Assembly (NCBI GenBank): GCA_031261085.1
Contig: JAISKB010000006.1
Coordinates: forward strand, 33,049-97,048
Reading direction: 5' to 3'
DNA length: 64,000 nt
Source: Christensenellaceae bacterium
Lineage (GTDB): Bacteria > Bacillota > Clostridia > Christensenellales > CAG-138
Positions within the stretch are counted from its first letter, which is position 1. The number at the start of each line of letters is the position of its first letter. The position numbers and the translations under genes are program-made. A model generated the notes under the pieces. The model was given only the letters and a program-made list of their open reading frames with translations. It had not been told where the DNA came from and searched no databases. This document shows, piece by piece, positions 1-8,002 of the stretch.

Positions 1-120
1 GGTGATGGCCGCGATGGGCAAATAGATAAACCCTATCTCCGGCGTGAGGCCCAGCAAAAATATCAGCGCGATAAACAGCGCGTAGAGCACCAGTGTGCGG
101 GTGTTGCTTTGCTCATGCAT
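1..120 (-). CDS. ECF transporter S component, N-terminal part (runs off the left edge)
   Basis: Only the first 40 codons are inside the window. The ATG at 118-120 has a good Shine-Dalgarno (AAAGGAG, about 7 bases upstream). The visible protein starts with a short polar stretch (MHEQSNTRTLVLYALFIALI) and a hydrophobic helix, followed by GLTPEIGFIYLPIAAIT. This opening resembles the substrate-binding S components of energy-coupling-factor transporters, which often begin with a helix and then a GxIPLPxxxxT-like turn. S components are small membrane proteins that bind a vitamin or a related solute and dock on the shared EcfAAT module. The ligand cannot be judged from this fragment, and other small multi-helix membrane proteins remain possible. 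Confidence 0.55.
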   Translation of the reverse strand, partial: MHEQSNTRTLVLYALFIALIFLLGLTPEIGFIYLPIAAIT

Positions 121-181
121 AAAAATGCTCCTTTGTTTGGGATGCTGCATACAATCCCCTGCCATAAAAATCTACTTCCCT

Positions 182-210
182 ATCTTAACATATCCACTTG
201 CTCCCGTAAA
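182..210 (-). promoter_or_regulatory. Candidate housekeeping promoter for the ECF S component gene
   Basis: Read on the minus strand, TTTACG and TAAGAT are separated by 17 bases and lie about 65 bases upstream of the start codon at 120. The -10 box is only a partial match, so this is a plausible rather than strong site. Confidence 0.35.
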
Positions 211-245
211 CCTTGCATTGTTTCAAGAATCGTCATAATATAGGC

Positions 246-275
246 TTTACATCGGGTAAAAAAATACCTTATAAT
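246..275 (+). promoter_or_regulatory. Sigma-A-type promoter for the VanW-family gene
   Basis: TTTACA (246-251), an 18-base spacer and a perfect TATAAT (270-275) lie about 90 bases upstream of the VanW-family start codon. Confidence 0.6.
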
Positions 276-361
276 TGGAATGGAATATTGCAATCCGTTA
301 ATACCCGGCGCGCGGGTTATGGTATGCGCCCGTTAGCGATAGGAAGGACAAGTTATAACGT

Positions 362-1993
362 ATGGAAACAGAGACGAAAACCGCGCAAAACCGCAAAAAG
401 AAGAAGAAAAAGGCTAAAGCCTCCCCGCTCAAGGTCGTATTGATCGTGCTGACCTGCCTGTTGGTGGGCGTGGGCGGCACCTTTGGCTATTTCTATTTTA
501 ACGGCCAATATAAAGAAAACCTGCGCAGCGTCATAATCGAGGCGGATACCTTTAGGGAGGGCGTCACCATAAACGGGGTCGACCTTGCCAACAAAACGCT
601 GGAGGAAGCGCGCAGCGCGATGGCCGCCGTCGAAAAGGACATCCGCAATGGCATACAGTTCAATTTTTTGTGCGACGGCAAACAATATTTGGCCGACAGC
701 ACCTACTTCGATATCACCTTCAACACCGAAAGCGTGCTGACCGAGGCCATGGCGCTGGCGCGCGCCGGCGAGCTGGATGCCCTGCAGGATGAGCTCGAGG
801 ATATCAAAACCAACGGCCGCGAGTACACCATCGAATATACGGCCCTGCCCACCCGGGTAGAAGCGTTCATCCATTCGTTTGCCGATACGCTGACCACCGA
901 GCCGGTGCCCGCTTTTGTGGCGGTAAAGCCGCTTGAGGTCAACAGCGATACCAAGGTGCAAAACGCGGTCAACATCGCGCTGCCCGAAGGTGTGACCGAT
1001 AAACGGGATCTGTTCTTCGATTTCACAGCCGCCGTGGAGGGCTATGGCGTAGATATCGAGGGCTTACTGGCCACCGTGGCGACGCGTGCCGCCAACCAGG
1101 ACTTTGGCGATGTAACCGCGGCCATGACCAATATCCCCGCCGACGTTACGATAGATACCTTGCGGGATTCGCTGGTGCTGCGCGGCCGCGCCTTTACCTC
1201 CTTCAAATCCACACGGGGGAATTCCAACCGCGTGTTCAACCTTAAAAAAGCCTGCGGCCTGGTGTATGGCACGGTGCTGCAGCCCGAAGAGGTGTTTTCC
1301 GCCAATACCGCTTTGGGCGACCGTACCGAGCGCCTGGGCTGGAAGATGGCCCCCGCGGTAATAGGCGGCGGCTCCGCCACCGAAGATCAACCCGGCGGCG
1401 GCGTATGCCAAATATCCACCACCATGTATAACGCGGTGCTCAAGGGCGACTTAGAGGTGACGTACCGCCGCAACCACAGCAGCCGCAGCGGTTATATCGA
1501 CGGCGGGCTGGATGCCACCATCAACACCGGCACCATCGACTTCAACTGGAAGAACAACACCGAGCACCCGGTATATGTATTCTGCTGGGTCGATACCTCC
1601 GACTATACCGTGGTGTGCGAAATATATGGCGATCCCTTCCCGGATACATTCGATACCATCGAGCTGCGTTCCGAATTGGTAGAAACGCTCCCCTCCGGCC
1701 CCGTTGAATATCAGGTGCTCAGCTCGCTGTCCTCGCCATTTTGGGCAAAGGCCAAGGCCGCCAAGGATGGATATGTGTACAAGAGCTTCGCCACCTACAA
1801 AAAGAACGGCGCCGAGGTAGAAACCCGTGAAATCGCCACCAGCAAGTATAACGCGCATGCGCTCACCTACTATGTGTGGCCCGGCTTTATGTCAGACTCG
1901 CCATTGCAGGATGCCTACGAGCTCACGCTGGATGCGGGCTCCAACCAATATGTGCTCAAAAACCCCGTGCTGTCCGATGCCGAGGTGCAATAG
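362..1993 (+). CDS. VanW family protein, membrane-anchored
   Basis: A 543-residue envelope protein. A very basic N-terminus (a KKKKKKAK run) precedes one transmembrane helix at about residues 24-46, so the rest should face outside. Residues about 55-290 resemble the all-beta putative peptidoglycan-binding domain often paired with VanW. Residues about 300-430 are the VanW domain, with the typical run FSANTALGDRTERLGW, then GGGVCQISTTMYNA and later NNTEHPVYV. VanW is named from accessory genes of vancomycin-resistance clusters, but its biochemical role is not established, and chromosomal copies are common in Clostridia without any link to resistance. The ATG at 362 follows AGGAAGGA at 341-348. 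The gene stands alone, between its own promoter and a strong terminator. Confidence 0.85.
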   Translation: METETKTAQNRKKKKKKAKASPLKVVLIVLTCLLVGVGGTFGYFYFNGQYKENLRSVIIEADTFREGVTINGVDLANKTLEEARSAMAAVEKDIRNGIQFNFLCDGKQYLADSTYFDITFNTESVLTEAMALARAGELDALQDELEDIKTNGREYTIEYTALPTRVEAFIHSFADTLTTEPVPAFVAVKPLEVNSDTKVQNAVNIALPEGVTDKRDLFFDFTAAVEGYGVDIEGLLATVATRAANQDFGDVTAAMTNIPADVTIDTLRDSLVLRGRAFTSFKSTRGNSNRVFNLKKACGLVYGTVLQPEEVFSANTALGDRTERLGWKMAPAVIGGGSATEDQPGGGVCQISTTMYNAVLKGDLEVTYRRNHSSRSGYIDGGLDATINTGTIDFNWKNNTEHPVYVFCWVDTSDYTVVCEIYGDPFPDTFDTIELRSELVETLPSGPVEYQVLSSLSSPFWAKAKAAKDGYVYKSFATYKKNGAEVETREIATSKYNAHALTYYVWPGFMSDSPLQDAYELTLDAGSNQYVLKNPVLSDAEVQ

Positions 1994-2006
1994 GGTATAC
2001 CGATGC

Positions 2007-2032
2007 AAAAAAGCGGCGCAAGCCGCTTTTTT
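2007..2032 (+). terminator. Rho-independent terminator after the VanW gene
   Basis: The stem AAAAAAGCGGC / GCCGCTTTTTT with a GCAA loop ends in a T run, 13 bases after the VanW stop codon. The A run on the other side would also let it stop minus-strand transcripts. Confidence 0.9.
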
Positions 2033-2084
2033 GTTTTATCCTGCCCCTTGCTCCCGCCCAGAGGTAGGGAAAATTCTTTTGGGA

Positions 2085-2455
2085 AACGTTTTCGCAGGGA
2101 CCCCGGTCCCCGCACCCCGGCTGGGGACGGGGCGCCGTCCAAAGAAACCCTTCGCATGGAGAGAATAAATTTTTGCAGAAGCCGCTTCTCTTGCTTTGCA
2201 ATTGGAATTCATTCCACATCCTCTCGGAAAACTGGGAACGGCTTCTCCAACGGGGGTATGGGGGCTTGCCTCCGCTTGTGGCGCAGCCGCAAAAGGAGTT
2301 CCCCTTCCCTGGGGAAGGGGTTAGGGGATGGGGTAAAACTTATACCGCTACAGTTAAAAAGCAAAAACAGGGGGATACGGGGGCTTGCCCCCGCGAAAAC
2401 GTTCTCCAGAAAAGTTCCCCTTCCCTGGGGAAGGGGCTAGGGGATGGGGATAACA
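2085..2455. repeat. Dispersed composite intergenic repeat, copy 1 (second copy at 50075-50337)
   Basis: This 370-base gap between the VanW terminator and spoVAE has no credible gene. It contains blocks that recur at 50075-50337. One is a block around GCACCCCGGCTGGGGACGGG followed by CCCTTCGCATGGAG (about 2110-2165). Another is a block from CCAACGGGGG through GGCGCAGCCGC to GGGGATGGGG (about 2248-2335). A further partial unit lies at 2370-2452. Two units carry the palindrome CCCCTTCCC-TG-GGGAAGGGG (2303-2322 and 2418-2437), which would form a strong hairpin in either transcript and may terminate the spoVA operon. Apparent ORFs across the block are low-complexity (runs such as SPSLGKGLGDG) and are not considered genes. 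Confidence 0.75.
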
Positions 2456-2463
2456 AATCCCAC

Positions 2464-2838
2464 CTACGCCTTGGGCGACTTCGGCTTCTTGGTTTTTGGC
2501 GTAAAAATGACCGCGTTGATATACCCAAACACGATGGCCGCGGCAATGCCGCCCGCCGTGGCTGTAATGCCCCCGGCAAACGCGCCGATGACGCCGTTTT
2601 CCATCGCGCCCTCTATGGCGCCGGTGCCCAGCGCATAGCCGAAGCCCGTCAGCGGCACGGTCGCACCGGCGCCGGCCAGCTCCACCAGCGGTTCATAAGC
2701 GCCCAGCGCCGTAAGAAACACGCCCGCCGTCACAAACAGCACCAGTATGCGCGCCGGCGTCAGCCGCGTAAGGCTCAGCAGCAACTGCCCCACCACGCAA
2801 ATAGCCCCGCCTATGATAAATGCCCACACATAATCCAT
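2464..2838 (-). CDS. spoVAE: Stage V sporulation protein AE (SpoVAE-type membrane protein)
   Basis: A 124-residue, three- to four-helix membrane protein of the SpoVAC/SpoVAE family. It opens MDYVWAFIIGGAICVVGQ and carries the family's glycine-rich middle (AGAGATVPLTGFGYALGTGA), ending in a lysine-rich tail. SpoVA proteins sit in the spore inner membrane, where they move Ca-dipicolinic acid into the forespore and out again at germination. The gene starts two bases after the spoVAD stop codon and shares the spoVAC-spoVAD-spoVAE order seen in Clostridia. Length and sequence fit the short AEb form. Confidence 0.9.
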   Translation of the reverse strand: MDYVWAFIIGGAICVVGQLLLSLTRLTPARILVLFVTAGVFLTALGAYEPLVELAGAGATVPLTGFGYALGTGAIEGAMENGVIGAFAGGITATAGGIAAAIVFGYINAVIFTPKTKKPKSPKA

Positions 2839-2840
2839 AT

Positions 2841-3872
2841 CTATTTCCTTTCCAGCACAACGCCGTGCGCAATGCCGGGTATGCTGTCATTCTGCATGCC
2901 GCTGGTGGTGCTAAGCAGCGCGCCGGTCGCCATAAACAAAATGCGCTGCAGCTCCCCTGCCTCCAGCCGCCGCAGCAGGTACGCGTTGAGCACGCTGGCG
3001 GAGCACCCGCAGCCGCTGCCGCCGCAATCCACCTTTTGATCCAGGCCGAATATCGCGCAGCCGCAATCGAAATGCCGGCCCGCCACATCCAGCCCCCTGT
3101 CGCCGCACAGCGACAGGAACATCTCGCTGCCGAACGTGCCCAAATCCCCCGTCACGATGAGGTCATACGCATCCAGGCCCCTGCCCGTGTCGCCAAGATG
3201 CACGCATAGCGTATCCGCCGCCGCGGGCGCCATAGCTGCCCCCATGTTGGCGGCGTCGGTAATGCCCAAATCCACCACCCTGCCGATGGTGGCGGCCGGT
3301 ATGTGCACATGGTTGAATACCCGCTTGCCCGCATAGGCGCTATCCGTCACGATGCTGCAGCCCGCGCCGGTCACGGTGCGCTGCGCGGTGGGCGTGGTTT
3401 GCCCACCCATCTCGAGCGGCTGGCGGTATTGCCGTTCGGCGGTAGAAAAATGGCTGGTGGCCGCACAGGCCACGCAGGCCGCATAGCCGCCATCCACCAG
3501 CATGCTGCCTATCAAAAGCGATTCCGCCATGGTGGAGCATGCGCCATACAGGCCCAAAAACGGCGTCTGCAGCTCCCGCGCCGCAAAATTGGCGGATATG
3601 ATTTGGTTGAGCAAATCGCCGCCCAGCAGGCAATCCAGCTTGGCCGGCGTTAGCTCGGCCTTATCGAGCGCGCAGCGCACGGCATGCTCAAACATTTTGC
3701 GCTCGGCTTTTTCCCAGCTTTCCTCGCCCCAAATATCATCCTGCAAAACCACGTCAAAATAATCCGCCAGCGGGCCCTCGCCCTCCACATCCCCCACGAT
3801 GGCGGCGGCGGAAACGATGTGCGGCGGCGCGGTAAACACGAGGGTTTGCTTGCCTATACCCTTGCTCTTCAT
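2841..3872 (-). CDS. spoVAD: Stage V sporulation protein AD
   Basis: A 343-residue soluble protein with the thiolase-like fold known for SpoVAD. Recognisable stretches include GKQTLVFTAPPHIVSAAAIV at the start, LLGGDLLNQI, and GLYGACSTMAESLLIGSMLV around residue 115, and FDCGCAIFGLDQKVDCGGSGCGCS near residue 275. In Bacillus, SpoVAD binds dipicolinic acid directly and works with the SpoVA membrane proteins on the spore inner membrane. A strong GGAGAGGAGA Shine-Dalgarno precedes the ATG at 3872. It lies between spoVAC and spoVAE with short gaps, so one transcript is expected, normally made late in the forespore. Confidence 0.93.
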   Translation of the reverse strand: MKSKGIGKQTLVFTAPPHIVSAAAIVGDVEGEGPLADYFDVVLQDDIWGEESWEKAERKMFEHAVRCALDKAELTPAKLDCLLGGDLLNQIISANFAARELQTPFLGLYGACSTMAESLLIGSMLVDGGYAACVACAATSHFSTAERQYRQPLEMGGQTTPTAQRTVTGAGCSIVTDSAYAGKRVFNHVHIPAATIGRVVDLGITDAANMGAAMAPAAADTLCVHLGDTGRGLDAYDLIVTGDLGTFGSEMFLSLCGDRGLDVAGRHFDCGCAIFGLDQKVDCGGSGCGCSASVLNAYLLRRLEAGELQRILFMATGALLSTTSGMQNDSIPGIAHGVVLERK

Positions 3873-3897
3873 ACGCGACGATCTCCTCTCCTTCTCA

Positions 3898-4353
3898 TCA
3901 TCGCACCATGCAAGCGATTAGGCCCACCAGTACCGATGCGCTGATGCCGTATACCAGCACCGGCCCCGCAATGGAAAACAGCTTGGCGCCCACCCCCATC
4001 ACATACCCCTCGCGCTTAAACTCCATGGCGGGGGATACGATGGAATTGGCAAAGCCCGTGATGGGCACGATGCTGCCCGCGCCAGACCAGCTGCCGATTT
4101 TATCGTATACGCCCAGGCCCGTGAGCGTTGCGCCCAAAAACACCATCACGATGGAGGTGAACGCGGCCACGTTCTTTTCATCCAGCTGCAGCGTTTGCGC
4201 CCCAAACGCGCGCACGGCCTGGCCAATGCAGCATATAAGCCCGCCCGCTATAAATGCGCGCAGGCACTGTGAAGCTATTTTGCTCTTGGGCATGCGCTCG
4301 TTCACCCGCTGCTGATATTTCTTTTGCGCTTGTGTTTGTTGTATATTATCCAT
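3898..4353 (-). CDS. spoVAC: Stage V sporulation protein AC
   Basis: A 151-residue integral membrane protein (MDNIQQTQAQKKYQQRVNER, then several hydrophobic helices). It contains the SpoVAC signature AGSIVPITGFANSIVSPAME and a final helix GPVLVYGISASVLVGLIACM. SpoVAC is thought to form a mechanosensitive channel for Ca-dipicolinate in the spore inner membrane. The ATG at 4353 was chosen over a longer in-frame extension because AGGAGAAGGAAC lies just upstream. This ATG sits inside the end of the preceding 41-residue ORF, which suggests translational coupling. Confidence 0.92.
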   Translation of the reverse strand: MDNIQQTQAQKKYQQRVNERMPKSKIASQCLRAFIAGGLICCIGQAVRAFGAQTLQLDEKNVAAFTSIVMVFLGATLTGLGVYDKIGSWSGAGSIVPITGFANSIVSPAMEFKREGYVMGVGAKLFSIAGPVLVYGISASVLVGLIACMVR

Positions 4354-4471
4354 GTTCCTTCTCCTTTTTTGCGTGCTGTTTTTCGGCATAGCTCTTATAG
4401 CGCACCTCGCGCTCGGTGCGCGCGCCGCCCTCCAGGCCGGGCGCGGGCAGGTCGATATAGGCGTTACACAT
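4346..4471 (-). CDS. Small ORF of unknown function overlapping spoVAC (41 aa)
   Basis: Reads MCNAYIDLPAPGLEGGARTE, then REVRYKSYAEKQHAKKEKEHG. Its ATG overlaps the stop of the upstream 48-residue ORF (ATGTGTAA), and its own stop overlaps the spoVAC start. It is soluble, with an acidic-to-basic, charged C-terminal half. The G-rich stretch AGGGGGCGGTGG lies 6 bases upstream of the ATG. Position and interlocked start/stop codons argue for a real small gene in the spoVA transcript. I do not recognise the sequence, and it could instead be a coupling device for spoVAC translation. Confidence 0.5.
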   Translation of the reverse strand: MCNAYIDLPAPGLEGGARTEREVRYKSYAEKQHAKKEKEHG

Positions 4472-4610
4472 GCGGTTCCACCGCCCCCTGCACAAATTTC
4501 CCGCCGCTGCCGGGTATGCTTTCCCGCTTTTGCGCACCCCAATACACCAGCGTCAAAACCAGCGCCACCACACCTATCACCAGCAACAGCCAGTATCCCT
4601 TACGCCTCAA
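4464..4610 (-). CDS. Small single-span membrane protein at the head of the spoVA operon (48 aa, TTG start)
   Basis: Starts at TTG 4608-4610, eight bases after a perfect AGGAGG. The peptide has a basic start, one strong transmembrane helix (GYWLLLVIGVVALVLTLVYW) and a short outside tail ending EPHV. A forespore-type promoter candidate lies about 45 bases upstream, so this would be the first gene of the spoVA operon. It does not match SpoVAA or SpoVAB, which are much larger. The function is unknown. Given the location, it may be a small partner of the SpoVA channel in the spore inner membrane, but that is inference. Confidence 0.55.
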   Translation of the reverse strand: MRRKGYWLLLVIGVVALVLTLVYWGAQKRESIPGSGGKFVQGAVEPHV

Positions 4611-4653
4611 TATGCCCGCCTCCTACACAGCTCCAGCCCGATTTTTCTATTGC

Positions 4654-4683
4654 TAGTTTGCGCGAAATTTCGAGTTGGATACA
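4654..4683 (-). promoter_or_regulatory. Candidate sigma-G-type promoter for the spoVA operon
   Basis: On the minus strand TGTATC, a 17-base spacer and CAAACTA approximate the sigma-G boxes (TGHATR / CATWHTA), about 45 bases upstream of the TTG start at 4610. Both boxes have mismatches. The same 17-base spacing occurs in the candidate upstream of spoVT. Confidence 0.35.
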
Positions 4684-4869
4684 TGCTGACGCGATGGATT
4701 TTATGGCGCGGCAATCGCAAATGCTTTTTGCACGGATGCGGGCAGCCGCGGCGGATATGTGTTATACTCTGCTATCAGGCATTTTGCGGCCGCAAAAATA
4801 TTTTTTCGGGTTTTGTAATGAATTCGACTTTCGTTCGTCTTATGTATGAAAGCGTGGTGAGCAACGGGC

Positions 4870-5358
4870 GTGGATTTCGATAAGGTGTATGCGGAGCATT
4901 ACTCGTATGTGTATAAATATGTCCTGTCGCTGTGCCGAAATGAAACGGTGGCGGAGGACATAACGAGCGAGGCATTTTTAAAAGCGCTCAAAAACATAGG
5001 CGGCTATAAAGGCGCCTGCGAAATAAGGGTGTGGATTTGCCAAATCGCAAAGCACACATACTTCACCCTGCGCAAGAGCGACGGCCGGGCCGAGCCGCTG
5101 GAAGCCGAGCCGCTAGAAGCCGCGCCGCAAAGCGAAAGCGCCGGCACGATAGAAGAAACGCTGGCCAATCGGATGGAGGCGTTTGAAATCCACCGCATAC
5201 TCCATTCCTTAGGCGAGCCCTATAAAGAAGTCTTTTCGCTGCGCCTGTTTGGAGAGCTGCCCTTTGCCGCCATAGCCGAGCTGTTTGGCAAAACGGAAAG
5301 CTGGGCGCGGGTGACCTATCACCGCGCAAAAACGAAAATCAAGGAGGAAATGAAATGA
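4870..5358 (+). CDS. ECF-type RNA polymerase sigma factor
   Basis: A 162-residue sigma-70-family protein. Region 2 covers residues 5-70 (YVYKYVLSLCRNETVAEDIT, AFLKALKNI, VWICQIAKHTYF). Region 4, with a helix-turn-helix, covers about residues 108-160 (EVFSLRLFGELPFAAIAELF, then WARVTYHRAKTKIKEEM). A low-complexity linker contains a repeated EPLEAEPLEA. The start is taken as GTG at 4870 because the upstream ATG codons are out of frame or blocked by stops. The next gene begins within its stop codon (AAATGA) and encodes a membrane protein with a zinc finger, the usual anti-sigma partner. An extended -10 (TGTTATACT, 4760-4768) lies about 100 bases upstream. Confidence 0.88.
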   Translation: MDFDKVYAEHYSYVYKYVLSLCRNETVAEDITSEAFLKALKNIGGYKGACEIRVWICQIAKHTYFTLRKSDGRAEPLEAEPLEAAPQSESAGTIEETLANRMEAFEIHRILHSLGEPYKEVFSLRLFGELPFAAIAELFGKTESWARVTYHRAKTKIKEEMK

Positions 5359-6101
5359 GCCAACCCTGCGGTGTTATCCGTGATTTGCTTCCGCTGTACT
5401 ACGACAAGGTGTGCAGCGATGAAAGCCGCGCGCTGGTGGAGGAGCATTTACAAACCTGCGCCGCCTGCGGTGCGGAACTGAAAACCATCGAGGCGGAATT
5501 TCAAAAACCGCGCAGCTTCAAAAGCGCGGAACAGGCCACGCTCGATTCCCTCAAGCGGTTTAAGGCCAAGATGCTGCGAAAAAATGTAATCGTGGGAGCG
5601 GTATCCGTGCTGTGCGCGGCGGCGGTTTTAATAGGCTTGTTCGCGTATGCTTTTAGCTACGAAAAGGTCGTGCCCTATCAAGAGGGCTTGGTTACCGTGG
5701 AGGTCGGCACGAGCGGCGTGATAGACGTGTATTGCAACCTGGGGCGCGAAGCCGGTTTGCGGGTTATCGATAAAACGATAACGCAGGAGGGCACGGCGCG
5801 GCACGCCGTATATTTGGTATATACGGATACCTACTGGGCGCGGCATTTCGGCAAAATCGCAGACCCTTCCCAAACGAAGTTCACGCTCGGCCAAACGGTC
5901 ACGGTCATAACCAAGCATGGCACGGCGGAAGCGCAAGACAACGGCATGGGAAGCTTCGGCATACATGACGTAGGGTTTGGCATACTGGATATTTCCGCGG
6001 TATACTATCTTGAAGGCAATTTTAGGGAGCTGTCGTTTAACGAAGCGGCGTTTGAAAGGGCGGCCCCAAACGCGATTTTACTGTGGGAAAAGGCGGCATA
6101 A
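5355..6101 (+). CDS. Membrane-anchored anti-sigma factor with N-terminal zinc finger
   Basis: A 248-residue protein. Residues 1-45 carry an HC2-type anti-sigma zinc finger (MSQPCGVIRDLLPLYYD, then EEHLQTCAACGAEL, giving H-x3-C-x2-C). A cytosolic linker follows, then one transmembrane helix at about residues 78-98 (VIVGAVSVLCAAAVLIGLFA). The remaining 150 residues should lie outside the cell and may sense an envelope signal. It overlaps the upstream sigma gene by four bases, so the pair is translationally coupled. The family logic is that the zinc finger holds the ECF sigma factor inactive until the outer domain is triggered. The outer domain is not one I can name. Confidence 0.82.
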   Translation: MSQPCGVIRDLLPLYYDKVCSDESRALVEEHLQTCAACGAELKTIEAEFQKPRSFKSAEQATLDSLKRFKAKMLRKNVIVGAVSVLCAAAVLIGLFAYAFSYEKVVPYQEGLVTVEVGTSGVIDVYCNLGREAGLRVIDKTITQEGTARHAVYLVYTDTYWARHFGKIADPSQTKFTLGQTVTVITKHGTAEAQDNGMGSFGIHDVGFGILDISAVYYLEGNFRELSFNEAAFERAAPNAILLWEKAA

Positions 6102-6120
6102 GCAAAAAAACCGCAAAATC

Positions 6121-6162
6121 AAAAGCCTGCCAAGGTGGTTTTTCACCCCGGCAGGCTTTTTT
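6121..6162. terminator. Bidirectional rho-independent terminator
   Basis: The stem AAAAGCCTGCC / GGCAGGCTTTTTT closes an 18-base loop between the convergent anti-sigma gene (ends 6101) and the NuoF-like gene (ends 6179). A and T runs on both sides suit termination from either direction. Confidence 0.88.
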
Positions 6163-6178
6163 ATAAGATGAAACGCGC

Positions 6179-7969
6179 TTATTTTCTTTCGATAGCGCCA
6201 AACTTACAGGTCGCTATGCAGGCGCCGCACTTGATGCATTTATCCTGATCGATGACATACGGCTTTTTGATTTCGCCGCTGATGGCATCCACCGGGCATT
6301 GCCGCGCGCACGCGCTACAGCCCTTGCACTTTTCCGGGTCGATGATGTAGCGCAGCAAATCCTTGCACACGCCGGCCGGGCAGCGCTTTTCGTTGATATG
6401 CGCCTCGTATTCATCGCGGAAATAGCGTATGGTGGAAAGCACGGGGTTGGGCGCGGTTTGGCCCAGGCCGCACAGCGCCGATGCCTTTATGTTTTGCGCC
6501 AGCGTTTCGAGCTTTTCGATATCGCCGGGCTTACCGTTGCCCTCGGTGATGCGGGTAAGCATCTCTAACATGCGGCGGGTGCCGATGCGGCAGGGCGGGC
6601 ATTTGCCGCAGCTCTCATCCACGGTGAATTCGAGGAAGAACTTGGCGATGTTCACCATGCAGTTGTCTTCATCCATCACGATCATGCCGCCGGAGCCCAT
6701 CATGGAGCCGATGGCGATGAGGTTGTCATAATCGATGGGGATGTCCAAATGCTCGGCCGGGATACAACCGCCCGAAGGGCCGCCGGTCTGCGCGGCCTTA
6801 AACTTTTTGCCATCGGGGATGCCGCCGCCTATATCGAATATGATCTCCCGCAGCTTGGTGCCCATCGGTATCTCCACCAAGCCGGTGTTGTTGATCTTCC
6901 CGCCCAGCGCAAACACCTTGGTGCCCTTGCTCTTTTCGGTACCCATCGAGGCAAACCATTCGGCGCCATTGAGTATGATTTGGCAAATGTTGGCGTAGGT
7001 CTCCACGTTGTTGAGCAATGTGGGCTTGCCCCACAGGCCCTTTACCGCCGGGAAGGGTGGGCGGGTACGGGGTTCGCCGCGCTCGCCTTCGATGGAGGCA
7101 AGCAGCGCGGTTTCTTCGCCGCACACGAACGCGCCGCTGCCCAGGCGCAGGTCGATGTCGAACTTGAAGCCGGTGCCCATGATGTTATCGCCCAGCAGGC
7201 CATATTCGCGCGCCTGGTCGATGGCGATGCGCAGGCGCTTTACCGCGATGGGGTACTCGGCACGGACGTAGATATAGCCCTCCTGCGCGCCAATCGCATA
7301 GCCCGCTATGGTCATGGCCTCGAGCACGGCATGCGGGTCGCCTTCGAGCACGGATCGATCCATAAACGCGCCGGGGTCGCCTTCATCGGCGTTGCAGCAC
7401 ACATACTTAACATCGCTCTCGGGCGCTTTTGCAAACTTCCATTTGAGGCCGGTCGGGAACCCGCCGCCGCCGCGGCCGCGCAAGCCGGAGGCGACGATGG
7501 TATTTACCACGTCATCGCGGGAAAGCTCGGTGAGGCTCTTGGCCAGCGCCTTATAGCCGTCGAACGCGATATATTCATCGATGTTTTCAGGGTCTATCGC
7601 GCCGCAGTTGCGCAGGGCGATGCGATGCTGCTTTTTATAGAAGTCGGATTCGTTGAGCGTGGTGTTTATGCCGCTCTCGCCGCTCTCTTTGTAGATGAGC
7701 CGTTCTACCGGGCGCCCCTTAATGAGGTGCTCGTTTACGATTTCTTCCACATCGGCGGGCGTTACCTGGCTGTAGTATACACCCTCGGGGTATACCACCA
7801 CGATGGGGCCGGCGGCGCACAGGCCAAAGCAGCCGGTGCGTATAACCTGTATTTCCTTATCGTAGCCCTTGGCGACCAGCGCCTTTTCGAAGTTTTCTAT
7901 GATTTGCAGAGAGTTGGAGGATGTGCAACCCGTGCCCGCGCAAACCAGTACATGTGACCTATAAAGCAT
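6179..7969 (-). CDS. nuoF: NuoF/HydB-like NAD(P)H-oxidising flavoprotein subunit
   Basis: A 596-residue multi-cofactor subunit of the HydB/HndC/NuoF family. In order: a thioredoxin-like [2Fe-2S] domain (C10, C15, C47, C51); the FMN/NADH module with GRGGGGFPTGLKW near residue 165 and GSGAFVCGEETALL near 280; the NuoF [4Fe-4S] site ESCGKCPPCRIGT near 460; and a C-terminal two-[4Fe-4S] ferredoxin (CKGCSACARQCP, CIKCGACIATC). In bifurcating [FeFe] hydrogenases this subunit carries the flavin where NAD(P)H is handled. Here it is the last gene of an operon that has NuoE-like and HndB-like partners but no canonical catalytic hydrogenase. Its electron acceptor or donor in the cell is therefore uncertain. 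AGGAGAAG precedes the ATG. Confidence 0.93.
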   Translation of the reverse strand: MLYRSHVLVCAGTGCTSSNSLQIIENFEKALVAKGYDKEIQVIRTGCFGLCAAGPIVVVYPEGVYYSQVTPADVEEIVNEHLIKGRPVERLIYKESGESGINTTLNESDFYKKQHRIALRNCGAIDPENIDEYIAFDGYKALAKSLTELSRDDVVNTIVASGLRGRGGGGFPTGLKWKFAKAPESDVKYVCCNADEGDPGAFMDRSVLEGDPHAVLEAMTIAGYAIGAQEGYIYVRAEYPIAVKRLRIAIDQAREYGLLGDNIMGTGFKFDIDLRLGSGAFVCGEETALLASIEGERGEPRTRPPFPAVKGLWGKPTLLNNVETYANICQIILNGAEWFASMGTEKSKGTKVFALGGKINNTGLVEIPMGTKLREIIFDIGGGIPDGKKFKAAQTGGPSGGCIPAEHLDIPIDYDNLIAIGSMMGSGGMIVMDEDNCMVNIAKFFLEFTVDESCGKCPPCRIGTRRMLEMLTRITEGNGKPGDIEKLETLAQNIKASALCGLGQTAPNPVLSTIRYFRDEYEAHINEKRCPAGVCKDLLRYIIDPEKCKGCSACARQCPVDAISGEIKKPYVIDQDKCIKCGACIATCKFGAIERK

Positions 7970-8002
7970 TTTCTCTTCTCCTTTAAGTCGATTCTTATTC
8001 GC

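Noticed and set aside
2003..2440. Long apparent reading frames across the intergenic repeat (for example runs such as SPSLGKGLGDG)
   Set aside because: They lie in repeat DNA and a terminator, have no ribosome-binding sites, and are open mainly because of the G+C-rich repeated composition.
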